A stretch of DNA of 64,000 nucleotides, from NCBI RefSeq assembly GCF_013184495.1, contig NZ_JAAOIY010000001.1, positions 992,001 through 1,056,000 of the forward strand, written 5' to 3'. This document shows positions 1 through 10,494 of this stretch, piece after piece. The stretch comes from Sporosarcina jiandibaonis. GTDB taxonomy: Bacteria > Bacillota > Bacilli > Bacillales_A > Planococcaceae. The notes beneath the pieces were generated by a model. That model searched no databases. It had not been told where the DNA came from and saw only the letters and a list, made by a program, of their open reading frames with translations. Both the position numbers and the translations under genes were made by a program. Positions within the stretch are counted from its first letter, which is position 1; each line of letters begins with the position of its first letter.

Positions 1-99
1 AGCATCCCCGGAGGCATCGCCGCTATGATCGCATTAACATTAGTAATGGGCTACGGGTTTAAAACCAAGAAAAAAATGCGTGAACAAGGTTTATTATAA
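1..99 (+). CDS. C-terminal end of a small membrane protein (possibly YlaF/DUF5325)
   Basis: An open frame enters from the left edge and stops with TAA at 97-99, giving 32 visible residues. They form a hydrophobic stretch followed by a basic tail (GFKTKKKMREQGLL), as expected for the last membrane helix of a small protein with a cytoplasmic end. The next genes follow the Bacillus ykt order, and in Bacillus the small membrane gene ylaF lies not far from there, so YlaF is a guess from position and composition only. The start lies outside the window. Confidence 0.45.
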   Translation, partial: SIPGGIAAMIALTLVMGYGFKTKKKMREQGLL

Positions 100-123
100 A
101 ATCAAAAATTACTTAACTATAAA

Positions 124-172
124 GACTGTTGAAAAGCACCGATTTTAGGGCCTTTTTCACAGTTTTTATTTT
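124..172. terminator. Bidirectional terminator between the left-edge gene and suhB
   Basis: Arms at 125-135 and 154-163 pair over 10 bp with one bulged T, followed on the plus strand by a T-rich run to 172. It serves the left-edge gene and overlaps the stop of the minus-strand phosphatase gene. Confidence 0.6.
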
Positions 173-960
173 ATTAGGCGAATGTAATTTTTTAAAATAT
201 CTCCATGCAATCGCGGCCGTGCCACAATAAACGAATCTTGTCCAAGTAGATGCGACGGTTCGCCGTTTAAATTTGTTGTAATTGCACCAACTTCATTAGC
301 AATAACCATGCCGCCCGCGATATCCCACGGTGACAATCGCATCGAAATGTAAGCATCAAGCCTGCCTGAAGCTACATAAGCAATTTCAATAGCAGCAGAA
401 CCATATGACCGCGTCCCTCTGCACTCAAGCACGAGTCCAATCATTTTTTCATGATCAATATACCTATTCGGGGCAACCCATCTGGCATTTACTCCGATAA
501 CGGCATTATTTACCGCAACCTTTTCCAATTGAGGCAATCGTTCGTCGTTGTAATACGCACCTTCATCTTTTTTCGCATGATAAAAATCATCTCGAACAAC
601 ATCATAGATATACCCTAGCATGCCAACACCATCAAGATAAATACCAAGCGAAATTGCGAAGTTTCGTTGCTGGTGGATAAAATTCATTGTCCCATCAATT
701 GGATCGAGTATCCAAACCACGCCTTCCATCGTTTCGACTTTATCGCCAAAACCTTCCTCGCCGATAATTTTATGATCAGGAAAATCAGTTTGAATGCGTT
801 TTATAAAGAATTGTTCAATATCGCGATCAATATTCGTTACAAGATCATTCGCATCCGCTTTTGAATCAATATGTATTTGATTAAAAAAAGAAACCCGGAT
901 TTTATGACCAGCTTCCTTAATCAATGATTTTGCATAACGATCAACAAATCCCCAATTCAA
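166..960 (-). CDS. suhB: Inositol monophosphatase family protein (SuhB/YktC type)
   Basis: Predicted Mg-dependent phosphatase of the inositol monophosphatase fold, soluble and cytoplasmic; family members act on inositol phosphates and related sugar phosphates. The 264-residue length is normal. Metal-site signatures are visible: GEEG near residues 67-70, DPIDGT near 86-91, and a WDIAGG motif near 212. The start is a TTG at 960 with GGAAGGG about 10 bases upstream; an in-frame TGA closely upstream rules out a longer form. It matches Bacillus yktC in sequence type and in position beside yktB and yktA. The physiological substrate cannot be read from sequence. Confidence 0.9.
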   Translation of the reverse strand: MNWGFVDRYAKSLIKEAGHKIRVSFFNQIHIDSKADANDLVTNIDRDIEQFFIKRIQTDFPDHKIIGEEGFGDKVETMEGVVWILDPIDGTMNFIHQQRNFAISLGIYLDGVGMLGYIYDVVRDDFYHAKKDEGAYYNDERLPQLEKVAVNNAVIGVNARWVAPNRYIDHEKMIGLVLECRGTRSYGSAAIEIAYVASGRLDAYISMRLSPWDIAGGMVIANEVGAITTNLNGEPSHLLGQDSFIVARPRLHGDILKNYIRLIK

Positions 961-1013
961 TGAACTTCAACCCTTCCAATGACAAACAGTATTTCTTTTA
1001 GTATAACAAAGAT

Positions 1014-1062
1014 AGGCATCCGATAACACAATTCCCTATAGGAACGATGCCTTCGGATGCCT
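1014..1062. repeat. Inverted repeat between the 66-residue ORF and suhB
   Basis: AGGCATCCG at 1014-1022 pairs with CGGATGCCT at 1054-1062, with a second small hairpin inside the loop. It follows the minus-strand gene ending at 1081 but has no good T-run in that direction, so it may be a weak terminator or an RNA processing or pausing element. Confidence 0.4.
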
Positions 1063-1080
1063 AAGTCGATAATTGTATTA

Positions 1081-1281
1081 TCATTGCGAGAAACCATTTA
1101 ACGTTTCCAGCTCTCGATGAATCTGATGCAACCTGTTGGTACTTTTCATAACTTGTTTTTCATCATCTGTTTGCATGGCATCATATAATGTCGCCAATTC
1201 ATAATCCAGTTCCAAATTAAGCACTTTCACATATTCTTTTTCAACGTCCGCTTTTCGAATAACATGCACGACCTGTTTCAT
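1081..1281 (-). CDS. Small conserved helical protein (YkzI position)
   Basis: A 66-residue, charged, probably all-helical cytoplasmic protein (MKQVVHVIRKADVEKEY at its start) with no signal peptide or membrane segment. I chose the ATG at 1281 because an AAAAGGGG ribosome site sits 8 bases before it; a GTG nine bases further up would overlap that site. It lies between the yktB and yktC homologues, where Bacillus carries the small gene ykzI, so orthology is likely from position, but I do not recognise the sequence. Function unknown. Confidence 0.7.
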   Translation of the reverse strand: MKQVVHVIRKADVEKEYVKVLNLELDYELATLYDAMQTDDEKQVMKSTNRLHQIHRELETLNGFSQ

Positions 1282-1436
1282 CGTGGACACCCCTTTTCTT
1301 AATGAGTTTATTTATTCCGTCTATTATAACTACAATATGCAGACAAGAGGAATAATTCTAGTCATGAGCCTCGTTACCTTCATTATTCCCAAATTTCTGT
1401 TACGATAAACGTGCTTTATGCAAAGGAGGAATAAGC

Positions 1437-2066
1437 TTGAAAAACTTTTTTTGGGAATCAAATGATTTTGATTTGTTTTCGATTGATGGATTAGAACAAC
1501 GAATGACTGCCTTGCAAACACTTGTCCAACCTAAATTCGAGAAACTAGGCAGACAATTTGCGGATCGGTTATCAGCGCACGGCAGCGATGAGTTTTTTCC
1601 TCATGTCGCAAAACATCTGCGAAGAACAGTGAATCCGCCGACCGACAGTTGGGTTGCGATCGCACCTTCAAAGCGAGGATATAAAGCGCTACCCCATTTT
1701 CAAATCGGCTTATGGCAGACTCATCTATTCATTATTATTGCAGTCATATATGAAAACCCAGATAAAAAAGGAATCGCGGAACGACTTGAAAAAAATATCA
1801 ATGTCCTTACATCACTGCCTGATTCGTATATCGTTTCGGGCGATCATATGAAACCAGATGCCATACATATTGTTGAAACCGGAAAAGAAGGGATTAAAAA
1901 ACTTCTTACCAGACTACAAACTGTTAAAAAAGCAGAATTTCTTGTTGGAAGACATCTTTCGCGCGAAGAGGCGATTAACATGTCAACCGACGAGTTTATT
2001 GCATTTGCGGAAGAAACAGTCGACCAATTGCTTCCCGTTTACGACATCATTATTGGCAAAGCGTAA
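1437..2066 (+). CDS. yktB: DUF1054 family protein, YktB
   Basis: A 209-residue protein of the DUF1054 (YktB) family, which is widespread in Bacillales and lacks an assigned biochemical role. It is soluble, with no signal peptide. Start is TTG at 1437 behind a perfect AAAGGAGG at 1422-1429. It is transcribed against its yktA and ykzI-like neighbours, as in Bacillus. Its end is marked by a strong hairpin shared with yktA. Assignment is from overall sequence character, length and position; no catalytic motif is claimed. Confidence 0.85.
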   Translation: MKNFFWESNDFDLFSIDGLEQRMTALQTLVQPKFEKLGRQFADRLSAHGSDEFFPHVAKHLRRTVNPPTDSWVAIAPSKRGYKALPHFQIGLWQTHLFIIIAVIYENPDKKGIAERLEKNINVLTSLPDSYIVSGDHMKPDAIHIVETGKEGIKKLLTRLQTVKKAEFLVGRHLSREEAINMSTDEFIAFAEETVDQLLPVYDIIIGKA

Positions 2067-2082
2067 GTGGCGCTACAGGAAT

Positions 2083-2119
2083 AAAAAAAGGAACGTTGAT
2101 TATTTCAACGTTCCTTTTA
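2083..2119. terminator. Strong bidirectional terminator between yktB and yktA
   Basis: AAGGAACGTTGA and TCAACGTTCCTT form a near-perfect stem around 2088-2116 flanked by A-runs and T-runs, so it can stop transcription from both sides. It overlaps the last codons of yktA. Confidence 0.85.
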
Positions 2120-2378
2120 TCGTTTCACCACTTGCTGCATTTTCCGCGCTTTTAACAATATGATAACTACTGTAAACGCTTGCCTCTTCAAACTCTTTAA
2201 ACAAAGTCTTTTCTTCCGCTTTTGATGGGACAACTTTTTTAAATTCACGATAGGCATTCATAATTTTTTCTCGTTCAGCACCATCTTCGTAAGCTTGCTC
2301 TATAATTTCATAGAAAGCAACAACAGAAATAATTTCTTCAGTTGACCAATCAGTTCTCAGCGGATAACTATACTCCAT
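2100..2378 (-). CDS. yktA: UPF0223 family protein, YktA
   Basis: A 92-residue acidic helical protein of the UPF0223 family, recognised by its start (YPLRTDWSTEEIISV) and the following AFYE...AYEDG segment. No function is established for the family. The ATG at 2378 has AAAGGTGG 8 bases upstream; an ATG four bases earlier is out of frame. Its gene sits beside yktB and just after the oxidoreductase at 2394-3359, from which only 15 bases separate it, so both are probably on one transcript. Confidence 0.85.
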   Translation of the reverse strand: MEYSYPLRTDWSTEEIISVVAFYEIIEQAYEDGAEREKIMNAYREFKKVVPSKAEEKTLFKEFEEASVYSSYHIVKSAENAASGETIKGTLK

Positions 2379-2393
2379 TCATAATTCCACCTT

Positions 2394-3359
2394 TCAATCG
2401 AAAAAATTCCAGGCATTTCGAATTTCTTCCGCCTCTTTAACCATGCGTTCAAATAACTCTTCCACAGTTGGCACATCGTTGATTAAACCAGCAACTTGGC
2501 CTGCCCAACCGAAACCATTTTCTGCATCACCGTCATGAATGAATTTCTGATTTGCTTTTCCGCTAATATAATCTCTCAGCATTTCATAATCAGCATTTTT
2601 CGCTTCCAAATCAATAATTTTCTCTGTCCAAGGTCCTGTTAATGCTCGCGCCGGAGTTCCTAGCGTTCGTTTAATGATGGTCGTGCCTGTTTCACTACTA
2701 CTTAAAAGCGCATCCAAGTACGGCTGTGATGCGTGAACACATTCCTTCGTTGCAATAAAACGTGTTCCCATCTCAATACCCTCGGCACCAAGTGCATGTG
2801 CAGCCATCCAACCACGACCATCTCCGATTCCCCCCGATGCAATGACAGGTATTGATACAGCGTCGACAACTTGAGGTGTTAGAACCATTGTCCCTACATC
2901 ATCTCGTCCAAGATGTCCGCCGCCTTCATGCCCAACAACCATGACAGCATCTGCACCCAATTCTTCCGCTTTCATTGCCTGGCGTTTTGCTGCGACGAGG
3001 ACTAATTTCTTCACATCTGTCCCTTTCAATTGTTCAAAAAACGGCGTGGGATTTCCTCCTGTGACTGACATAACTTTCACGTCTTCTTCTAATGCGGCTT
3101 CAATCATATGCGAATAAGGCCGGCCATGTTGCCCAATGGCAAAATTGACACCAAATGACTTATCCGTCATCGTTTTCGCTCTCTTAATTTCTGCACGCAG
3201 CGCTTCCGGCGATTCTAAGCTCATAGCTGTAATCTGCCCAAGTCCTCCAGCATTTGATACAGCCGCGCATAAATCGGCATACGCTAAATAAGCGAGTCCG
3301 CCCTGAATGATTGGGTACTTAATATCAAGTAATTCTGTCACTCTCGTCTTCCATTGCAT
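2394..3359 (-). CDS. Nitronate monooxygenase / FabK-like FMN oxidoreductase
   Basis: A 321-residue TIM-barrel flavoprotein of the 2-nitropropane dioxygenase family. Visible marks are the N-terminal YPIIQGGLAYLA, the GHEGGGHLG loop that carries the conserved histidine and phosphate-binding glycines, and VIASGGIGDGRG followed by GTRF. Members oxidise alkyl nitronates with FMN or, in the FabK branch, reduce enoyl-ACP; the sequence alone does not decide between these. The ATG at 3359 follows a GGGGGAG site. It precedes yktA closely, and no such gene is part of the Bacillus subtilis ykt block, so it is a lineage-specific insertion there. Confidence 0.85.
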   Translation of the reverse strand: MQWKTRVTELLDIKYPIIQGGLAYLAYADLCAAVSNAGGLGQITAMSLESPEALRAEIKRAKTMTDKSFGVNFAIGQHGRPYSHMIEAALEEDVKVMSVTGGNPTPFFEQLKGTDVKKLVLVAAKRQAMKAEELGADAVMVVGHEGGGHLGRDDVGTMVLTPQVVDAVSIPVIASGGIGDGRGWMAAHALGAEGIEMGTRFIATKECVHASQPYLDALLSSSETGTTIIKRTLGTPARALTGPWTEKIIDLEAKNADYEMLRDYISGKANQKFIHDGDAENGFGWAGQVAGLINDVPTVEELFERMVKEAEEIRNAWNFFD

Positions 3360-3422
3360 TCCTAACTCCCCCTATTAGTTTTACTTTGGCAAGTTCTACA
3401 AAATACTTTGTTGACCGTCATT

Positions 3423-4265
3423 TTACTGTTCGACGCCTTGAATTGTTGCTGGATCAATGAAATCATAGCCTTTTGCGCGCAGACCTTCCACAATATCTTT
3501 TAAAGCATCTGCCGTCCACTCTCGATCATGCATCAATAGATTTGCTCCATCGCGCAGGAATTCATTACTCACCATAATATCCGCTAACGGTCCGGCCTCC
3601 ATATACTGTTTCTCCCAATCGTAACCATAAGACCAGTTCATAAGAAGCATCCCCTCATTTTTAACGAGTTCTTCGCTGAAATCAGTATTATTTCCAAATG
3701 GCGCACGGAAAAATATCGGACGCTCTCCAATAACTTCTTCGATAGCTTCATTAACAGAGATAATTTCTTCCTCTTGTTCGGCTTCTGAAACTTGCTGCAA
3801 ATTCACATGTGTGTTTGTGTGGTTCCCGATAGCAAAACCCATATCATGGATTTCTTTTAAAACAGCTTTATCTTCATCGGAATCGATGAAATGTCCATTG
3901 ACGAAAAAGATTGCTGGGGCATCTAATTCTTTCAATGTTTTTGCCATATCCAGCGCATATTTGTCAGGCGCATCATCAATCGTCAATAGGACCGCTTTCG
4001 GGTTTGCTTCTCCGATAGGTTGGAGATACCAGTTCGCATCCAATTCATAAAGTTTTTCCGCTGGTTCCGCAGTGTCATTCGGTTCATCTGCCGTCTCAAC
4101 ATCTTCAGATTCCTCATCATTAGCAGCGTTTTCATCGTCAGCTTCATTTTCAGTCGTAGCCGGGTCTTCTTTTTCTTTGAAAGTTGTCTCTCTTTCACCA
4201 TCTTCAGTACAAGCAGATAACAAGAGTACGAGTGTTGCAATTATGTATAATAGTTGTTTTTTCAT
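3423..4265 (-). CDS. Polysaccharide deacetylase family lipoprotein
   Basis: A 280-residue exported lipoprotein: signal peptide 1-18 with lipobox LLSAC and lipidated Cys19, a highly acidic linker at about 21-73, then a NodB-type deacetylase domain. The metal and catalytic motifs are TIDDAP (95-100), GNHTNTH with histidines 149 and 153, and FFRAPFG. The family removes acetyl groups from peptidoglycan or other N-acetylated glycans outside the membrane. The linker suggests a domain held away from the membrane. The exact substrate is unknown. A bare stretch with phased repeats lies upstream. Confidence 0.9.
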   Translation of the reverse strand: MKKQLLYIIATLVLLLSACTEDGERETTFKEKEDPATTENEADDENAANDEESEDVETADEPNDTAEPAEKLYELDANWYLQPIGEANPKAVLLTIDDAPDKYALDMAKTLKELDAPAIFFVNGHFIDSDEDKAVLKEIHDMGFAIGNHTNTHVNLQQVSEAEQEEEIISVNEAIEEVIGERPIFFRAPFGNNTDFSEELVKNEGMLLMNWSYGYDWEKQYMEAGPLADIMVSNEFLRDGANLLMHDREWTADALKDIVEGLRAKGYDFIDPATIQGVEQ

Positions 4266-4332
4266 GTTGAATCCCCTTTCACTCCGTCTAGTGTATCACA
4301 AATTTTCTATCAAAATGAACTCTAAAAGTGCT

Positions 4333-4484
4333 CGAACATTACTAGATAATAATGAAGGAGTTTTATACTATCCGACCAATAACGAGTCTAAAGCGACTAT
4401 TGATGTTAGCGAAATGACCAATACCATGAAAAAGTGACCAAAGACACTTCCCAAGCGACTAAAGAGCCACTAAATACGACCATT
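4333..4484. repeat. Degenerate intergenic array with 21-base period (GAC core)
   Basis: The 295-base gap between the deacetylase and pdhD holds no credible gene. It carries a GAC(C/T) core, usually in the context (A/G)CGAC(C/T)A or TGACCA, beginning at 4374, 4395, 4416, 4436, 4457 and 4478: spacings of 21, 21, 20, 21 and 21. A related CGAAC lies one further double step upstream near 4333. Sequence between cores is only loosely conserved. Confidence 0.6.
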
Positions 4485-4510
4485 ACCACACTCCTCGCAA
4501 GCCTAAAGAC

Positions 4511-4547
4511 AAAAAAATCCACAAGGCGAGTATTTCACCTTGTGGAC
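4511..4547 (-). terminator. Terminator of the pdh operon
   Basis: TCCACAAGG at 4518-4526 pairs with CCTTGTGGA at 4538-4546, and on the minus strand a run of seven T follows. It lies just after the pdhD stop codon. Confidence 0.85.
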
Positions 4548-4560
4548 GAAGTTTTAAAAA

Positions 4561-5964
4561 TTACATCATATGAATTGGCTTGCCTAATAATACTTCAGCA
4601 GCTTCCATCGTGATTTCAGCTAGTGTTGGATGAGCATGAATCGTCATAGCGATATCTTCCATAGTCATTCCCGCTTCAATCGCAAGAGCAAGTTCAGAAA
4701 TCATATCTGATGCACTTTCTCCGGCAATTTGCGCGCCAAGTAGCAGCCCGTCCTCTTTACGAGCAACAAGTTTCACAAATCCTTCTGTAGCATCTAGAGC
4801 TATCGCACGCCCGTTAGCCGCGTATGGGAATTTCCCACTCATTACTTCATAACCTTCGTCTTTCGCCTGTTGTTCGCTTAAACCAACAGTCGCAAGTTCA
4901 GGATCCGTAAAGCAAACAGCTGGAATTGCTAGGTAGTCAACTTCTGATTTTAAACCTGAAATCGCTTCAGCAGCAACTTTAGCTTCATAGGAAGCTTTAT
5001 GCGCAAGTTGAAGTCCAGGCACGACGTCACCGATTGCATAAATAGACGGAACGTTCGTGCGGCATTGTTTGTCAACTTCAATTAGCCCGCGTTCGCCAAT
5101 GTTAATACCAGTTGACTCAAGTCCCATTTCGTCTGTATTCGGACGACGACCTACAGTAACAAGAACATAGTCAGCATCGATAGTTTTCTCTTCGCCACCT
5201 GCTTCGTATGTAACTGTTACGCCAGAATCGGTTTCGACAACACCTTTAGCTGAAGCTTTTGTTACGATTTCTACGCCTTTTTTCTTGAAACCTTTTTTAA
5301 CCATTTGTGTCATTTGCTTTTCAAAGCCCGCTAAAATATCGTCAGCGCCTTCAATAATTGTTACTTCAGATCCAAGGTTAGCATAAGCAGAACCAAGTTC
5401 AGTTCCGATATATCCTCCACCGATAACAACTAGCTTCTTAGGCAATTCCTTGAGGCTTAGTGCACTCGTTGAGCTGAGTACGCGCTCTGAAAATTTAAAT
5501 GATGGGATTTCAACAGGACGTGAACCCGTTGCAACAATTGCATTTTTAAATTTATAAGTTTGAGCTGACTCGCCGCTAATGATTCGAACAGTGTTCTCAT
5601 CAACAAAGTAAGCTTCTCCTTGAACTACGTCGATTTTATTGCCTTTCATTAGTCCGCTAACGCCGCCCGTTAATCGACTAACAACGCCGTCTTTGAACTC
5701 TTGAACTTTTGAAAAATCAAGATTAACTTCCGCAGAAATTCCCATTTGCTCGGAATTTTTCGCATTTACATAACGATGTCCAACAGAAATTAACGCTTTT
5801 GATGGAATACATCCAACGTTCAAGCACACGCCGCCTAAGTTTTCTCTTTCAACGATTGTCACTTTTTGACCGAGTTGCGATGCACGAATTGCGGCAACAT
5901 ATCCCCCCGGGCCTGAACCAACAACGAGTGTTTCTACTTCAATCGGAAAATCTCCTACTACCAT
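4561..5964 (-). CDS. pdhD: Dihydrolipoyl dehydrogenase (E3) of pyruvate dehydrogenase
   Basis: A 467-residue FAD enzyme that reoxidises the lipoyl groups of the pyruvate dehydrogenase complex with NAD. FAD motif [10 protein letters not shown] near residues 17-26, redox disulphide in [13 protein letters not shown] near 44-56, NAD-binding [10 protein letters not shown], and the C-terminal HAHPT active-site His-Glu region are all present. The ATG at 5964 has GGAGGGG just upstream. Only three bases separate it from pdhC, so it is the last gene of the pdhABCD operon. It may also serve other 2-oxoacid dehydrogenases. Confidence 0.97.
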   Translation of the reverse strand: MVVGDFPIEVETLVVGSGPGGYVAAIRASQLGQKVTIVERENLGGVCLNVGCIPSKALISVGHRYVNAKNSEQMGISAEVNLDFSKVQEFKDGVVSRLTGGVSGLMKGNKIDVVQGEAYFVDENTVRIISGESAQTYKFKNAIVATGSRPVEIPSFKFSERVLSSTSALSLKELPKKLVVIGGGYIGTELGSAYANLGSEVTIIEGADDILAGFEKQMTQMVKKGFKKKGVEIVTKASAKGVVETDSGVTVTYEAGGEEKTIDADYVLVTVGRRPNTDEMGLESTGINIGERGLIEVDKQCRTNVPSIYAIGDVVPGLQLAHKASYEAKVAAEAISGLKSEVDYLAIPAVCFTDPELATVGLSEQQAKDEGYEVMSGKFPYAANGRAIALDATEGFVKLVARKEDGLLLGAQIAGESASDMISELALAIEAGMTMEDIAMTIHAHPTLAEITMEAAEVLLGKPIHMM

Positions 5965-5967
5965 CTC

Positions 5968-7305
5968 TTACCCCTCCATTAATAATAGTTCTGGGTCTGC
6001 AAGTAATCGCTTAAGGTGGTTCAATGCATGTTGCGCAGTAGCACCGTCCATCATTCTGTGGTCAAAAACAAGAGATAGCGCAAGCATAGGAACTGCAACA
6101 ATTTCTCCATCTTTTACGACCGGCTTTTCAGCGATGCGACCAATACCGAGAATCGCCACTTCAGGATGATTTATGATTGGCGTAAACCACTGACCACCTG
6201 CAGAACCGATATTCGAAATAGAGCAAGAAGCGCCACTCATTTCTGCCATTGTTAATTTTCCGTCGCGAGCTTTTACAGCTAGATTATTAATTTCATCAGA
6301 AATTGCGAATACTGATTTACGGTCTGCATGCTTAATAACCGGCACAACAAGTCCGCGCTCTGTATCTGCCGCGATTCCGATATTATAATAATGCTTCTGA
6401 ATAACTTCCTCAGTCTCCTCATCATACGATGTATTGAACTCAGGGTATTCTCTTAACGTGCTCACAAGCGCTTTAACAACATATGGCAAATAAGTTAGTC
6501 GAATATCTTTTTCAAGGGCGATATCTTTGAACTTTTTGCGATGTGCAACAAGTGCAGAAACATCTACCTCGTCTAATAATGTAACATGCGGAGCTGTATG
6601 TTTCGAGTTAACCATAGCTTTCGCAATTATTTTTCTCATGCTCGACATTTTTTCTCGCGTTTCTGGGAAATCCCCTTCAAGTGAAACTTGATTGTCAGCA
6701 GCAGTTGCTGCAGTTTGTCCGGCTTTCTCTTCCGCAACTGGCGCAGATGCAGATGTCTGTTCACCGTTAACAAATGCTTCAACATCGCCTTTCAAAATAC
6801 GGCCATTTTTTCCTGATCCTGCAACTTGACGAATATCAACATCGTACTCACGTGCAAATTTACGGACTGATGGCATTGCAATAATTCTTCTGTCCAAGTC
6901 GACTTCTGTTTCTTGAACATTTGTTTCTGCCTTAACTTCTGTCGGTGCATCATCTTTCGGCGCCGCTTCTTTTTCAACCGGTTGGCCATCTTCGAAAGTA
7001 GCTTGAACCTGAGCTTCAGTCTCTACCTGTGCATCTTCCTGAACATCTTCATGAAGATGTTCGTAACCTGGTGCATCAATTTGAATTAATGCATCTCCTA
7101 CAACTGCTACTGTTCCCTCGGAAACTAATATCTTTTCTACAGTACCTGCGACCGGAGATGGGATTTCCACGACTGCCTTGTCATTTTGAACTTCAAAAAG
7201 CACGTCATCTTCTTCAACTTTTTCACCTTCAGCAACAAACCACTTTAAAATCTCACCTTCGTGAATTCCTTCTCCGATATCTGGTAAACGGAATACATAT
7301 GCCAC
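5968..7305 (-). CDS. pdhC: Pyruvate dehydrogenase E2, dihydrolipoyl acetyltransferase
   Basis: The 445-residue core of the pyruvate dehydrogenase complex. One N-terminal lipoyl domain (about 1-78) carries the lipoylated lysine in the DKAVVE motif; an acidic, Ala/Glu-rich linker follows; a peripheral subunit-binding domain lies around 145-180 ([14 protein letters not shown]); and the C-terminal acetyltransferase domain ends with the catalytic FDHRMMDGA. One lipoyl domain is usual for Bacillales. The gene lies between pdhB (43 bases upstream) and pdhD (3 bases downstream). Confidence 0.97.
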   Translation of the reverse strand: MAYVFRLPDIGEGIHEGEILKWFVAEGEKVEEDDVLFEVQNDKAVVEIPSPVAGTVEKILVSEGTVAVVGDALIQIDAPGYEHLHEDVQEDAQVETEAQVQATFEDGQPVEKEAAPKDDAPTEVKAETNVQETEVDLDRRIIAMPSVRKFAREYDVDIRQVAGSGKNGRILKGDVEAFVNGEQTSASAPVAEEKAGQTAATAADNQVSLEGDFPETREKMSSMRKIIAKAMVNSKHTAPHVTLLDEVDVSALVAHRKKFKDIALEKDIRLTYLPYVVKALVSTLREYPEFNTSYDEETEEVIQKHYYNIGIAADTERGLVVPVIKHADRKSVFAISDEINNLAVKARDGKLTMAEMSGASCSISNIGSAGGQWFTPIINHPEVAILGIGRIAEKPVVKDGEIVAVPMLALSLVFDHRMMDGATAQHALNHLKRLLADPELLLMEG

Positions 7306-7348
7306 TTAGTTCACCCTTCCTTTTCTTTTAATAACTACTAAGTACACC

Positions 7349-8326
7349 TTAGAACGTTAAAACTTTCTTAGCTGTTTCCATTATATCTTTAGCATTTGGC
7401 AACCAAGCGTTTTCACCTTGTGCAAATGGGTAAATCGTGTCTGGTGCTGTTACGCGCAGAACTGGCGCTTCAAGGCTTAGAATTGCGCGTTCTGTAATTT
7501 CTGCCACAACATTCGCCGCGATTCCAGCTTGTTTTTGTGCTTCTTGAACAACAATTGCACGATTTGTTTTTTCAACAGAAGCAATAATCGCTTCAATATC
7601 AAGCGGTTGGACAGTTCTTAAATCCACTACTTCAACTGAATGTCCTTCTTTTTCTAGCTCTTCCGCAGCTTTTAAGCTTTCGTGAACCATCGCTCCGTAT
7701 GCAAAAATTGAAAGATCTGTACCTTCACGTTTCACATCCGCTTTTCCGAGTGGAATTGTATACTCTTCTTCCGGAACTTCCTGTCTGAATGAACGATAAA
7801 GTTTCATATGCTCCAAGTACACAACAGGATTTTCATCACGAATAGCGGAAATGAGAAGTCCTTTCGCATCATATGGCGTAGATGGGATAACAACAGTCAA
7901 ACCTGGTTGTGCCGCCATTAGACCTTCTAAGCTATCTGCATGCATCTCAGGAGTTGCAACGCCTCCGCCAAATGGCGAACGAATTGTAACTGGACCGTTG
8001 TATTTTCCGCCGCTGCGGAACTGCATACGAGCGAGTTGCCCGCTAATAGAATCCATTACTTCATAAACGAAACCGAAGAATTGGATTTCCATTACTGGAC
8101 GGAATCCTGTCAGTGAAAGACCGATTGCAAGTCCGCCAATTCCGGATTCTCCCAACGGCGTGTCAAACACGCGCTCTTCACCGAACTCTTTTTGTAATCC
8201 TTCAGTTGCACGGAATACTCCGCCGTTATTTCCAACGTCTTCACCGAAGACGAGGACGTTTTCATCATTTTTCAGCTCTGTTTTCATAGCATCATTAATT
8301 GCTTGAATCATCGTCATTTGTGCCAT
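7349..8326 (-). CDS. pdhB: Pyruvate dehydrogenase E1 beta subunit
   Basis: A 325-residue transketolase-like subunit that completes the thiamine diphosphate active site with PdhA. Visible features are [15 protein letters not shown] near residues 27-41, [12 protein letters not shown], the [11 protein letters not shown] segment, and a C-terminal transketolase domain ending near residue 320. The length equals that of the Bacillus protein. It starts three bases after the pdhA stop, so the two subunits are made in step. A second in-frame ATG three codons in is an alternative start. Confidence 0.96.
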   Translation of the reverse strand: MAQMTMIQAINDAMKTELKNDENVLVFGEDVGNNGGVFRATEGLQKEFGEERVFDTPLGESGIGGLAIGLSLTGFRPVMEIQFFGFVYEVMDSISGQLARMQFRSGGKYNGPVTIRSPFGGGVATPEMHADSLEGLMAAQPGLTVVIPSTPYDAKGLLISAIRDENPVVYLEHMKLYRSFRQEVPEEEYTIPLGKADVKREGTDLSIFAYGAMVHESLKAAEELEKEGHSVEVVDLRTVQPLDIEAIIASVEKTNRAIVVQEAQKQAGIAANVVAEITERAILSLEAPVLRVTAPDTIYPFAQGENAWLPNAKDIMETAKKVLTF

Positions 8327-8329
8327 CGG

Positions 8330-9613
<1,284 letters not shown>

Positions 9614-9663
9614 TTAGCACAATCTCGAATCTGTATTATAATAGAATCGTTTTTTTTGACAGA

Positions 9664-9718
9664 GATTATCAAAAAAGACTAGAGTGCTTTGCTACACAAT
9701 CTAGTCTTTTTGATAATT
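9664..9718. terminator. Long hairpin terminator after ykyA
   Basis: ATTATCAAAAAAGACTAGA at 9665-9683 pairs with TCTAGTCTTTTTGATAAT at 9700-9717 over about 18 bp. The stem itself carries the A and T runs, so it can act in both directions; for ykyA it overlaps the stop codon. Confidence 0.85.
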
Positions 9719-10358
9719 ATTTTTCCGCTAATGTATTGAACAGGTCATCTTTCAGCTTATTAACCGTGCCAGTAGCTTCATTAAATGAATTAATCACTTT
9801 TTTCACTGCTTCGTTTTGGTTATTTACTTCTGTAACCTTTTCTTGTAAATTCGAAACCTCTGTTTTCTCATCAATAAGCATTCCATAAAGTTCTTTTTGT
9901 AAATCCGCTAACACCTTATATTTTTCAACAAAGTCCGAATGCAGATCATATCGATTGTTAATAGAATCTCTTAACTCCGTTATTTCAGCTTTTATTGTTT
10001 CATCATCCGCTTTATTTATAATTTCATCGAATGCCCCTACAGATTCTTTCGCTTTGTTTATAGAAGTCTCTTCATCTTCAAGAAAAGTTAAACGTTTTTC
10101 AAGTGATTCTTCCACTTCGGATACTTTTGTTTCAAGTTCTTCTTTTTCTTCCTGTGTTAATTGAATGATTTCATTGAAAAGAGTCTGCTCAGACTTCTCG
10201 AGGCTAGAAAGTTCCCCCTGGGCTTCGCGGTACTTTTCTTCAGCACTATTCAACTTCGATAGTACATCCGCAAGGTCTTTCTCCGTAGAAGATCCAAAAT
10301 TACATGCCGATAAAAACATTGTACCGATTAATATGAAGCTAACTATATATTTTCTCAC
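9717..10358 (-). CDS. ykyA: YkyA-type cell-surface lipoprotein
   Basis: A 213-residue lipoprotein: signal peptide ending in the lipobox FLSAC, with the lipidated cysteine at residue 19, then an almost entirely helical, Glu/Lys-rich coiled-coil body (about 25-210). It belongs to the YkyA family of putative cell-wall-binding lipoproteins, and like the Bacillus gene it lies just upstream of pdhA. Here a strong terminator and a separate pdhA promoter stand between them, so the two are probably not co-transcribed. The function of the family is not established. Confidence 0.88.
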   Translation of the reverse strand: MRKYIVSFILIGTMFLSACNFGSSTEKDLADVLSKLNSAEEKYREAQGELSSLEKSEQTLFNEIIQLTQEEKEELETKVSEVEESLEKRLTFLEDEETSINKAKESVGAFDEIINKADDETIKAEITELRDSINNRYDLHSDFVEKYKVLADLQKELYGMLIDEKTEVSNLQEKVTEVNNQNEAVKKVINSFNEATGTVNKLKDDLFNTLAEK

Positions 10359-10494
10359 GATAATACCCCTCCGATTTCCATTGAATTATATCTGTTCACG
10401 ACAATAAATTCAACCAAATGCTAAATTCCTTTTTAACTCGATTTCATTCGCTTATACTATTGTATATAATAAAAGATAAAAGGAGAAATTTACG

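Noticed and set aside
1014..1062. Strong terminator
   Set aside because: The loop is long and no T-run follows on the minus strand, so it is listed only as an inverted repeat.
4072..4437. 121-residue plus-strand open frame
   Set aside because: It is antisense to the acidic linker of the deacetylase (Ser-rich by complement) and runs into the phased array; no ribosome site.
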